Assembly: GCA_963513935.1 (NCBI GenBank)
Contig: OY740765.1
Location: forward strand, 78,341,054-78,405,053
DNA from: Aphrophora alni
Taxonomy: Eukaryota > Arthropoda > Insecta > Hemiptera > Aphrophoridae
DNA: 64,000 nt
Direction: 5' to 3'
Part shown: piece by piece, positions 1 to 10,595 of the stretch
Position numbering within the stretch: the stretch's first letter is position 1
How the letters are laid out: each line of letters begins with the position of its first letter
The notes under the pieces: generated by a model
What the model was told of the DNA's origin: nothing
The model's input: only the letters and a program-made list of their open reading frames with translations
The model's database searches: none
Program-made: the position numbers and the translations under genes

Positions 1-30
1 AGTTGGCCATAATTACTCTTCTTCGACTAC

Positions 31-450
31 TATCCTTTGGTGGAATACACGGGTCCCATAAGTGAATACGCTTTCACACCCTAAATAACCTACAAATACC
101 TGTCTCTCATATCCTCTGGTGGAATACACCGGATTCCACAAGTGGTATACGCTTTCACACCCTAACTAACTTACAAATACCTGTCTTTCATATCCTCTAG
201 TGGAATACAAATACCTGTCTCTCATATCGTCTGGTGGAGTACACCGGATTCTACAAGTAGTGGTATACGAGTTCACGCCCTAAATAACCTACAAATACCT
301 GTCTCTCATATCCTATGGTGGAATACACTGGATTCCACAAGTGGTATATGCTTTCATAACCTAATTACCCTATCGGTAACGTTTCTTGTATCCACGAGTG
401 GAGTATACCGAAGCCTACTGGATGTTATACATTCTCGACCCCTGAAGTAT
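31..450. repeat. Tandem array, ~80-bp period, about five units
   Basis: The motif TATCCTCTGGTGGAATACAC recurs in near-identical form starting at 31, 110, 191, 225, 309 and 389. Spacings are 79, 81, 34, 84 and 80, so one unit is internally shortened. Each unit also carries a CTTTCACACCCTAA-like segment and a TACAAATACCTGTCTCTCA-like segment. It sits immediately upstream of the gag-like region and may be part of the element's LTR or 5' untranslated region. Confidence 0.8.
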
Positions 451-731
451 CTTGCGAGACACAAGAGCACCAGTGGTAAAATAGAGAGGCTTGGGGAATT
501 ATGGAAGTTGATACGGTTGAAATATGACTAAGCGGCTATGATGAAAATTGTCATTTAATTAGCGCGCTCTGGCGTTGGCTATTAGGACAACCAAATTTGT
601 GTTGTTGACTTAAGACAACTGAGAAGACTGAAACTGATCTCTAGAAATAGAAACCCACTTCACCGACTTAGCTATTCGGACACGACACGAAAGGGGTTTC
701 GATACCGTCTAGGAAAAACCTTCTCATATAT

Positions 732-1700
732 ATGCCGTCCGTTACCAACGGAAGGAGTTGTATCCAAATTGTGGGCCGATCGTTACTAGGATCACGACAA
801 CAGATAGTGGACCCGAAAGATCCATTGACGAGCCGAAGTAAAGTTGTGGATGAGTCTATATGTTCAGAAGAGTTGCTGAAGTACCCACGTTACAACACGA
901 AGCGGATAATATACGAGAAATTCTCAGCCTTCCTATGGATGGTAATGTTTCATTCCGACATCGACTAACGTCTTCGTTTCCACGTCAACAAAATGTCGAT
1001 CAGACCCGTATGAAGAACACTGGATCTGTTTATCCATTAATGACTAGATTGCCACTACTAAATAATTTTCAACCAAGCGCCCCGTCCCAAACCAATTACT
1101 ATTTGAACCCGCCGCCTGTGTCTCAGGCTACTTCTCTACCCTTCAGCGGACGCAAAGTGACTTAAAAGAGTCAAGCACTATTTCGGGAATCGCCACACTT
1201 TGCAATGTCGTTAGGAAATGGAACAGTTGATGGTGGCATATGACTTAAACCCGGATGAGATAATAAAAACTTTACCAAAACTATTAAAGGTCAGCGCTTT
1301 GTTATGGTATATAAATAATCGGGAGTTATGGGCGACCTTCGCCGATTTTCTTAACGATTTCCAGATCCAATTTTACTCAAAGTTATTTACTAAACCTTGA
1401 TGATGAGATTAGGAAGAGAACTCAAGTGGAAGGAGAGCCGGTGCGGCAGTGAGTAGTGGAAGTGTCGACCTTATTTAGGAGAAGAGTACTTCTGTCCAAA
1501 GGGGAAAAGTTAGAAAGAGTATACGTCAATCTACGACCTGAATACAAGATGTATGCACGACACCGTGATTTTTTAATCTACCGGGGTTATTGTGATTAGC
1601 AAAAGAGTATGATTTTTGCCTACGAGCCCGCCAAGAATACCGCCCTCAACCGAGCCTTCCACAGGCGTTGGTTTCTGAGACCGCCTACAGCAGTCGAAAT
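732..1700 (+). pseudogene. Gypsy gag remnant
   Basis: The segment 1218-1400 reads as a retrotransposon capsid fragment: residues such as DLNPDEIIKTLPKLLK, then ALLWY and FADFLNDF, follow the Gypsy gag pattern (helix, L-x-G-x-A-x-x-W, then W-x-x-F-x-x-x-F). Upstream pieces at 732-968 and 860-1165, and downstream coding-like text to about 1700 (for example an LSKGEKLERVYVNLRPEYK-like stretch near 1490-1550), probably belong to the same protein in other frames. The region is interrupted by several stops and frameshifts. No zinc knuckle was recognised with certainty. It would have formed the virus-like particle. Confidence 0.6.
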
Positions 1701-2239
1701 CGACGGATGATGAATAAGACGTTTAAGGCAGTAGCAACATCAGGTTTAATTAGCCAACAAAAACATCACCCAACCTAAACAATTTAGGGGCCTCGCCTCG
1801 AAGCGTCACTCTTCATACTACGATGTAGTCCAAAAGTGAGCAACAACGATTACCAACAACTAAGACCTTTCTTCCGTGAAGAAATAACGAGCCACAGGGG
1901 TTAATGATCAACCATCGAACCAAGGGTCAAAGAGCTTCATATGTTGGAATTGCGACGCAGTAGATCTCTTTTATCGCAGTTGCAATATTCCAAAACGACT
2001 TCAATGCTTTCACTGCAGGAAAATGAATATATGTAGTCATGATTGTCAGTGAAGGTAGGAAAACTACAAACAGGCTGCGGAAGAGGGAAGTCTCCGGAGT
2101 CGAGAACCAAATACAGCGTAAGGACCTCCCAGGAGTGGATATTGTGGCTCGATAAAATTTAAAATGTTTGCGAACTAGATAAAACGAATGGAACGACCGA
2201 TCCAAGACCGTTCACGACAGTTGAAATATTCGACAAAAA

Positions 2240-2330
2240 TTTCAAAGGTTTAATCGACACGGGAGAGGCAGTTTCCCTAGTATATGTCGAGGTCGTCGAT
2301 TTATTAATCTCCCGAAGAACTAAATATCAA
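2240..2330 (+). pseudogene. Retroviral-type aspartic protease fragment
   Basis: Reading from 2247 gives G-L-I-D-T-G-E-A-V-S-L-V. D-T-G (2256-2264) is the active-site signature of retropepsin-like proteases, and it is followed by the hydrophobic stretch normal for the family. It lies between the gag-like and RT-like segments, as in Gypsy pol. Only the first active-site loop is clear; the distal part of the fold is not recognisable through the stops. Confidence 0.65.
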
Positions 2331-2449
2331 AAGGGGACGTACAGAGTTTCTATGGGCGATGATTCTAAAGTTAATGTTACGAAGGAAATCGAAATACTTA
2401 ACAGCGTGCTAGAACAAGTTCTACCTAAGTGTAAGGAGGCAAGACACAT

Positions 2450-3600
2450 ATGGTCGAGTATTGTATTAAACTTATAAACAGCGAACCGAATAACCAAAAG
2501 TACTACCCAATGAATCCTACGATGCAAGAAGTAATCAACGAAGAGGTCGACCGCATGTTAGAGTAAGGAGTAATAGAATCTTCTTCAAGTCCTTGGAGTT
2601 CCCCCGTAGTTCTTGTGAAGAAACAGACCGGAAAGTATATGTTTTGCATTGACTTTAGGCAACTAAACCAAGCTTCAGGGAAGGAAACATCCACTACTAC
2701 TGATCATCTCCAAACTAGAGAAGTTAAGTGAAACAAAGTAAATTACCATCTTGGATTTGAAGTAAGGTTATTGCAGGTTCCCCTATCACCAAATAGCCGG
2801 CCTGTTACTGATTTTACTGCCCCCGGGAAGGATTCATATCTGTTTGTGGTAATGATATTCTGTGTAAATTCGACAGGAGCTACTTTTCAAAGACTTCTGG
2901 ACAAAATTATTGGTATTTAACTAGAACCGCGAGTGTTTGTTTATCTAGAGGATTTAGTTATAGTAAACAAGACGTTTGAGGAACACTTGGAATGTGTTTA
3001 GAAGACTTCGAGATGCAGGATTACGACTTAATCCGGAGAAATGTCACTTTCGAAAATTAGAACTGAAGTATTTAGGTCATAATGTGGATGAACATGATAT
3101 CCATACTAATCCCGACAAAGTGAAGGCTATACGAGAGTTCCCTACGCCAACGTCAGTACTCTCGCTGCACAGCTTCCTAAATCGTCCAGGTAACGCCGTT
3201 TTTTAAACGATTTTCCTGAAGTCACTCTAGCGCTCACTAAACTGCTAAGTAAATCGGCTCGTTGGGAGTAGAGCGAGACTCAGGAAAAAACTTTACAGAT
3301 TTTAAACGATATCTTTCCTCAACTCCAGTATTGGTTTGCCTCGAATTCGACCTCCCGTTTTGGCTAAAAGTCGACGCTTCGAACGAAGGTCTTGGTGCAG
3401 CATTGACCCAGAAACGGGACGGTTAGGAGGTCGTCATTTCACATGCAAGCAGAACGTTGAATAAGGGAGAGAAAAGGAGTGTCTAGCTTTAGTAAAGGCC
3501 GTTAAGACACTTAGGCCGTACCTAGAATGCTATCAATTAATAGCTGTTACTGACCATGCTGCCCTGAAGTGGCTAATGAACCTACAGCAACTAATGATTT
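2450..3600 (+). pseudogene. Gypsy reverse transcriptase and RNase H remnant
   Basis: RT text begins near 2450. A segment with SPWSSPVVLVKK and then CIDFRQLN lies near 2590-2670. The catalytic box at 2942-2953 reads Y-L-E-D instead of Y-x-D-D, so the first catalytic Asp is lost. The thumb-like piece at 2976-3206 (GLRLNPEKCHFRK, YLGHNVDEHDI) is the best preserved. RNase H text follows at about 3365-3590, including DASNEGLGAALTQ and TDHAALKWLMNLQ. Many stops and frame changes; not functional. Confidence 0.8.
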
Positions 3601-3859
3601 CGAAATACGGTACATAAAGGGCCTTTGAACAAAGTAGCTGGCGTGCTTTCTCGATACCCGGCAGTCCTCAGTACTTGTAACTAAAGTGAAAGTCATCCAA
3701 GGAATGGCAGCTATCATACGCCGATGGACTCGTGCCAAAGAATGTATCGGAAGGTTCAAGAAAACTCAGTGAAGTTTACTAATTTTCAAATAAGAGAAGG
3801 GAAATTATATCGAAAGAAGAATTATTCGAAGTGAGAATGTTTCGATGGAACCCTAAACG

Positions 3860-4956
3860 GGAGATTCTGTGTCCCGAATGAGTTTACAGAGGAAGTGTTA
3901 CGGGAAGTTCATGACTTAGAGACATCAGGACATTTAGGCTTTCGGAAAATTGTAAAAACCGCTAAAACACATTATTGACCTGGTATGGTAAGAAATATTC
4001 GATTATATGTAAGGAGATGTATTACATGTCAGAAACACAAAGTAGACGACCAGAAACTATCTGGGAAGTTGTTCTTACGTAAACTTACAGGGCCGTGGTA
4101 AACTATAACTGCAGATATCACTGGACCTCTCCCACGATCGAAGAAAAGGTCTCGATTCTTGTTAGTTGTTCAAGAAAATGGATCGAAATAGCACCGTTGA
4201 AATCAACGAAAGCTCAGGTGGTAGCTAATCACTTCAGAGACCTCATTTTATTGCGTTATGGGTAACCAGAGGTCATAATTAATTACGGATAACGGATCTC
4301 AGTTTACTGCTAAGTTATGGAGCGAGTTAACGATGATTTGGGAAATCAAGCATCAGCTAATGGCGCCATACATTCACCACGTGAAGCTCGTTCAACGAGC
4401 TAACATGATTAACGAATAATCAAAACAATAATCGCCCAATACATAAAAAAAGGATCAAAAGTTGTGGGATATCTATCTAAATGAGTTTAGATACGCAATT
4501 ATTACAGCTGTTCATGATTCTACGGGCTTTAGACCCTCCATGTTAAATTTGGCGACGAATTAAGAGTCCCAATTGCACTGCACGGACCACTGGTAGTTAC
4601 AGCTAATACAAACGAGATGTCTACTGTGGTCGCCACGAGGCTCAGTAAACTAGCTAACCTACATCTAGAGAGTCATACAAATTTGGAATAGGCGTTCTAG
4701 CGTCAAGCTAAAAATGTACAACAGTAGACGAAGAGTAGAGAACTTCCGTATTTGACAACCAGTGTGATGAAAACAACACGCGTTGTCATCTGCGACGAAT
4801 GATTTCACAGCTAAATTAGCGTCAAGGTACGGAATCCGTTACAAAATCGTAACCAAGGCGGGGGCAAACTTATATGAACTAAAGGACGCAGTAGGTAAAC
4901 CGATAAGGAAAACTCATGTGAAGGACCTGAAGAGTTACGTTATGGCATCTGAGTAA
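3860..4956 (+). pseudogene. Gypsy integrase remnant
   Basis: An H2C2 zinc-binding region is readable at 3910-4060 (GHLGFRKIVKTAKTHY, then RRCITCQKHK). The core starts near 4080 with a TADITGPLPRSKK-like segment holding the first catalytic Asp; a TDNGSQFTAKLW segment has its Asp codon at 4288-4290. C-terminal text ends with YELKDAVGKPIRKTHVKDLK before a stop at about 4954-4956. Several stops and frameshifts interrupt it. The position after RNase H defines the Gypsy order. Confidence 0.75.
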
Positions 4957-5239
4957 GATAGTGGCACTAAGAATTTGCATGTAGGTGAAAATTCTTTTTC
5001 TTTATTCTCTAGACTCCATTAGCATGATGCCTAACGTACCTTCAATTCATTACAGATAAGCTTCTACACACACGCACAGAAAAACTGCATTCCTTCCTTC
5101 CTTTTCCCTTCTCATTCACAATTCCTGCTTCACGGCTAATTAAAGGTTTGTGTTATCATATTGTTAGATCTTAAATACGAGAAGAGTCACGATCTGCAAC
5201 ACACAATCGAACGTCCGACAGAAGAATCGTTGTAGTGTG

Positions 5240-5720
5240 TGTCCCGGAGGCGGTTGAATGGTGATTTGATATCGGCGTATTTGAGATTGGTCGAACGAAG
5301 GAGCCAAATTTTAGGTAATTTTCCGTAAAGTGGTGGCATACGATGATTGTTTTCATCTCGTTGGCAGAGACGAGGACATGCAGGAGTCAATGGAGCCTCT
5401 AATGGTACAGATATTTGTTTTGCAACAGATGTTAATGTTTCCCGTGCATTTGGGATTTGGGCAAGGGGAACACTGGATATTAGTGGTGGCAAACATGCAG
5501 GACCAGAACCTTAAGTGCATACTACTCGATCTCTGGAAACGACCACCAACAACTCCTAAACGACTTCTTCCGATACATAATGAAGGAGTCAAAGAGAAAG
5601 GAAGCACGACTTGAAAGCGACACCTGGCGCTTGTGGGGACGAAGAACTTGCCACAAACAAAAGGATAATTATTACAGCTGTGGGATTTACATCTGCAGGT
5701 ATGCGGAAATGCTCGGGAGG
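5240..5720 (+). pseudogene. Ulp1/SENP-like (C48) cysteine protease domain remnant
   Basis: Three pieces in three frames follow the C48 order. Near 5254-5325: LNGDLISAYLRLVERRSQ, like the LNDxxIxxYL opening of Ulp1 domains. At 5330-5520: a segment with G-E-H-W-I-L-V-V, where the His codon is 5471-5473 and HW is the family's catalytic His motif. From about 5520 to 5720: a segment ending Q-K-D-N-Y-Y-S-C-G-I-Y-I, where the Gln (5658-5660) and Cys (5679-5681) match the oxyanion Gln and nucleophile of the Q-x(5-6)-C-G motif. At least two frameshifts make it dead. C48 enzymes remove SUMO or related modifiers. It lies about 300 bp after the integrase stop, the position of a third ORF. A separate inserted element is possible but no boundary is visible. 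Adenain-type (C5) proteases share the H/C/Q pattern and are the main alternative. Confidence 0.65.
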
Positions 5721-5740
5721 CGCCGATCTACGTGAAATCG

Positions 5741-7083
5741 TTGTCAACGTGGGTTAAAGTAGAACGCAGATCCTCCAGGAGCTAAAGGCAGGGGAACTGA
5801 GAGTAGCCCGCTCAGTCTTTTTTTCGGGAGAGGAACCGGAATGGACAATGAAGGAAGTGGAAGATTTGAATAGAATCGCTTCACCAAGCTTATAATCTGT
5901 CTCCTCGATCTTCTCACTACTTCTTGAATGATTGACCTTATAGGGTTTATATACACTTCCCAACTTGTGACGTCCACCTCACTTGCAAGGCAAGCTATTT
6001 CATCAGTTTACTAGCTCTGTCACAATTGTTGTTATCATTCTGACTTATTTAAAAGAACCTACACTATTTTCCTAATTAAATTATGTCCCTATGTCCTAAT
6101 AGCTGTTAAACCCATACTCACTAAAGTGAGCACTAAGGGTTTATTTATTTTGACTTGCTTTTTGTAAAAGTTTGATATGTGTAAAAATTGTTAAACAATA
6201 TTTGAAACATTAAAACTATTAAAACGATTATTTGAGACTGAAACTAAAAAGAAAGTTATAAGACTTTCTCCCGATTTTACTTATCATAGAACGCTTAGAT
6301 CATCAACGAATATTGTAGAGATGAAACAATATCTTGTGAGATGATTTAAAATTAAAATAAAACTTGAACACATTTTCTCAAAAATTTATAAAATCAAACG
6401 AGTTTCAACGATATTCAGTTGAATTTGGGGACTTGTCGTTAATACTACAGAAGTTTGATTTAATAAACGTATTATTTGTGAGAAATTTTGTTCAAGTCTT
6501 TTTAAACGTACACTGTTCTAGTTTGTTCTCTTTCGGTTGTAATTGCACAGGTTCATGGGAAGTGTTAATATAGAACTGAACACATTCGTTTTGATCGAGT
6601 TCTTCACAGTTTGCTCCAGTATAATAGTACAGGTAACTTATAAATACAAAGTTTACTTAACAAACTAAAGTGGACGAAGAGACGAAATAATTAAGAATGA
6701 AAATGAAGATAATAATAATTTCTTCTATTTAGCCTGTGTTGTAAAATAATTGTATTTTTATAAGCACGTTGATTTTTTTATTCATATGTATTCTGGGTAT
6801 TCTCTCAGACTAAATATATAATTTTCGATATTATGAATAACTTTTTCTGGCTGATTTACAATTTAAAATGTGGGTCTTCTATATAGAAGTTATGTTTTAT
6901 TTTATTTTATCAATACTAAAATTACATACGAATTTATTGATCCACGTCATTCAAACATTTTTTTTTAAATACTATAATTTACTTCTCAGTAAAAAAGTTC
7001 GTACCATTCGATTCTTCGTGTTAAAATATTTGCAACTTGCTATACAAACGGTATAATTTAATTTTGTAATATTATATACATTA
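5741..7083. other. AT-rich stretch without recognisable gene
   Basis: Only short open frames occur and none has protein-family features. I see no inverted termini or tandem structure of note. Confidence 0.6.
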
Positions 7084-7202
7084 TTTAGTAAAAGAATGTA
7101 CAAGGTAGAGTGACACTCTAAAATTTAGTAAAAGAATGTACAAAGCAGAATGACACTCAATAATTTAATAGGATGTACAATAATTTAGAATGGTACTCTA
7201 TA
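7084..7202. repeat. Short tandem repeat, 40-bp period, three copies
   Basis: TTTAGTAAAAGAATGTACAA followed by a GTAGAGTGACACTC-type segment occurs at 7084 and 7124. A third, more diverged copy (ATAGGATGTACAATAATTTAGAATGGTACTC) follows. Confidence 0.75.
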
Positions 7203-7442
7203 AGTGAATAAAATAAAATAGGGAAAATTATATAAATTATAAACATAGTGTATCTATCTATGTTATGACAAATTAATTTCACTTTATAAATAAGTATAAC
7301 TTATTGACGAAGAATATCTAAAGCTTTTAAAGATAACAAAGTTTTGACACGTAATGATTTTATAAATCCGTGCAGTAATTATGAATTATGTATAAACGGC
7401 AGCAGTATAATGTTTATTGTAAACAAATGTTACTGTAACTCA

Positions 7443-7622
<180 letters not shown>

Positions 7623-7792
7623 GGACAAAAATCAATCACTTTGTGTGGGAAACATATTATTTTAAATAAATCATTGCTATTAACTTGAAATCATCCAAGA
7701 TGTAGTGTGTTGTGGTCGACGAGAAGCAATTTGATCAATCGACGTAGTATCTTTTGTACTGATAACACAGTTGAAACAGATACAGTAATTAT

Positions 7793-7970
7793 TGATATAA
7801 TTTATTTGGACAATTGCCATCATGTATGTATACAAGAAACTAATATATGACTTTTCAAGAGTATAAATCTTTATCAAGTGACAAATTTAGAACACGAGAA
7901 AAGTGAAAAACACCAACATAACCTAATAATCTTAGTCCATGTTGGAAACTAAAACCACATACAAGAAAGT
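7793..7970. repeat. Dispersed repeat, copy 1
   Basis: This segment aligns in direct orientation with 48476-48660. Shared landmarks in order are TTTGGACAATTGCCATC / ATTGGACATTTGCCATC, a GAGAGTATAA-like segment, TTATCAAGTGA, GAACA(C/T)GA, and GTTGGAAACTA. The similarity over about 160 bp with small indels indicates two members of one repeat family about 40.7 kb apart. Confidence 0.75.
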
Positions 7971-8286
7971 TACCCAGACGTTTAACTGCCATGTTATTAT
8001 TTGTTAACCGTTACAAGATATCGTTGCAGTTATAGTTAGCAGTGACGTACCGGTACGTAAATCATTAAGTATTTTCCTGTAAATACAAACGTGATATAAT
8101 GGTCTACGAAAAGCAAAAGTCTGACAGAGTTCATAATAATTTGATAAACCTTAGCAGTACATTGCTATGTATGTACAGTTATATAAATAAAAACAAAATA
8201 TGATCGATTTGAGTATATTCTTTTGCTATTTATAGGATAGTTTTAACTTCTGCTATTGCGTTGCGAATCAACTCCATTGTAAAAAG

Positions 8287-8406
8287 CTATTTATTTACTA
8301 CTTTATACCTCAAAGGATAACCGGGATAACCCACGTTATTTCTATCTGTAGGGTCCACTTCCAGACACGGTTTAAGATCGTATAAATATGAAATTTCGCA
8401 TCGCAT
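8287..8406 (-). CDS. Possible terminal coding exon, unidentified
   Basis: On the minus strand a strong splice-acceptor-like sequence (TTCACTTTTTCTACAG, AG at 8408-8407) precedes a 39-codon open frame that stops at 8289-8287. The peptide is rich in ordinary, non-repetitive residues (for example LKPCLEVDPTDRNN, then GYPGYPLRY). An AATAAA overlaps the end of the frame. I do not recognise the protein. The start of a 77-codon open frame upstream is probably intron. It could equally be chance, since one short exon without its partners is weak evidence. Confidence 0.3.
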   Translation of the reverse strand: MRCEISYLYDLKPCLEVDPTDRNNVGYPGYPLRYKVVNK

Positions 8407-8879
8407 CTGTAGAAAAAGTGAAATTATTACATTACTGTAGACGGTTCCTAAATATATCGGAAAATTAAAAACATTCAAACTAAAATTAAACAGATAATAT
8501 ATTATAAATAAGCAAATCAATAATCAGTAAAATATAATATTTAATAATCTAATGGTAATAGCTTACTAGAATCAAAAGCATGACAAAGCTTTCATAGTAA
8601 TTTAATATCACTATGTATTGGAAACAGTTATATAAGTACTGTTATAAAGAGAGTAGAGTAGATATGATTGACATGTTTATCGTAAACAGGTATGTACAGA
8701 AATCATTACACCTAATTAGCAAAGACACATACTCGAGTGTATTATGGTCTACGAGACACAATAACATGAAAAATTTAATAAATCCTTCCAGTAAAATATC
8801 ACTTTGTAATGAAAGAATGTTCATCATAAAATGTTATGTATGCAAATCATTTCTGTTGACTTAGTAAACACACGACGGA

Positions 8880-10587
8880 GTGTGTTGAGGTGTGCGTGTT
8901 TCTTTATTGTCATCCACTTGATATTGATGAAGTTCATCGTATTTCTTTTGCTACATATGTTAAAACCTATTAATCATTTTGTTATATGATTTGTGTCTTG
9001 GAATTTTTATTCTACCTTGGTTGCTTACGTTTTCCTTTATAGGAAGATGTAACTTTATATTTGTAACTCTTTCCGGTCGCTGGAAATCTGCCCGAGCATA
9101 GTTCACTACTCGTTCATAGATTGTTAATTAAACAGTTAAATAAGGAAAATAGAATTTTTACTTAAGTTGGTGTGTGGTAATTTTGTGACTTGTGTTGTTT
9201 TATTCTAGTTTCACAACATGATTTTATGTACCATAGATAATACTTTTTTACTGCTTCATTAATGCGTTGTGTAGATAGAGTTCGTGGAGAAAAATCCTGA
9301 CTTTTTCGGATATATGAGAGAAGTGATTTTTTCAAGGCAGTGGGCCTAAATTCTATTTTTGAATGAACGGTTGGACTAATTTAACTCAACCATTTTTTTA
9401 AAAGACAAAACGTATGATTCAGTAAGAATATCAACATCGATTTTTGTTAAGTCAACATCAAAAACGTTCTTCAAATTGTGAAGACAGTAAAATATCATCT
9501 TCAATACCGAGTTTCTCCACGTGTATTTCTTATGGAAGATCCTTATTGTCAGAGGATAACCTCTTTTGTTTGAAGGTTAAACCTCGTATTAGGTCGAAAT
9601 GGAATTTTAAATGACAGCGTAGCTGTTATATTTCATTTTCACCCAGTTATTCCTGAACTGCAATTTTGTTACTTGTAAATAATTTGTTAAACATTTGTTT
9701 AGTTATTAATGTTAAACATTTTTTAAAGCGTCTTGATTATGCCCATTAAAAGCCCCATACCAAATCGATTTATCCGTTTGAACTGGAGCTCACTAAAAAC
9801 AGAGTCAGACAGATAGACAAGATAAGATGGGTTCATTGCTGTGTTTCCTAATTAATTCACAAACCAAATTTATATGTATAATTTGTATTTGTATGTATAT
9901 TTATTTGTTGTTTGCATATATATGCTTCTTTGATATTTTGATACTTTACTTCCAAGTACTTATATAGTACTTTCACTTTACTAAAGTTTCATAGAAATCG
10001 ATTTGGCCGATTTTGAGATATTTGAACGTTTAGAATAAAGTTTATGGTTTGTTTTCCAATTACAACCGTTAATTTGCTAAAAAGGAATTTTGAAGGGATG
10101 GCTAAAAATACACCATGTTTGGTTCTTAAGAGGCCAAATTTTATCAAAATTATTAGATCCGAATTTACTAAAATTGAATGTTTCAACTATTTTTTTTCAT
10201 CACAATAATTTTTTGAGTATATGAGAAAGCAAAGTATTAATACAAAAAATATGTTTCATAACGTTCGGTATATATAAAGCTTATACCAAATTAATAAAGA
10301 TATATTGTAATATTTTCGAAAGAAAATAATAATAAAAATAAAATCGTAGTGTCAATTGGGATTTACAAAACATGTTAAAATTAATCAAGGTTCAAATATT
10401 ACACAACATATCGTGTCCTTAACCTTAATAAATAATAATAAATAAAGCCTTTATTGATCCATAATGTTACACAACAGGATCAAAATCCAAAAAATATAAA
10501 CAAATCAAAAATAGTTTAACAGATTTTTCAACAGAAAATAATTTAAAAAATCAAAAGGTAAATCCAGTTTACTAAACATTGTAAATT
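8880..10587. other. No gene seen; degraded repeat text
   Basis: No convincing coding content. Phrases of the type 'CCGATTTTGAGATATTTG' and 'CCAAATTTTATCAAAATT' near 10000-10150 recur loosely at several places in the window (near 21110, 24310, 26100 and 29720). They look like an old, diverged interspersed repeat. Confidence 0.5.
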
Positions 10588-10595
10588 GAACTAAC

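Larger units (their letters stand above)
1..5740 (+). mobile_element. Degenerate Ty3/Gypsy-type LTR retrotransposon
   Basis: Gag-, protease-, RT-, RNase H- and integrase-like segments occur in canonical Gypsy order (integrase last) on the + strand between about 0.7 and 5.0 kb, all broken by stops and frameshifts. The order and the integrase position separate it from Copia elements. A tandem array lies upstream and a C48 protease-like segment downstream. I could not find a matching pair of LTRs: nothing after 5.7 kb resembles the first 480 bases, so the 3' LTR is lost, too diverged, or the element is truncated by the window edge. The boundaries given are therefore only the limits of recognisable content. 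Confidence 0.85.

Noticed and set aside
5353..5607. Minus-strand open frames at 5171-5607
   Set aside because: Antisense of the C48 protease-like segment.
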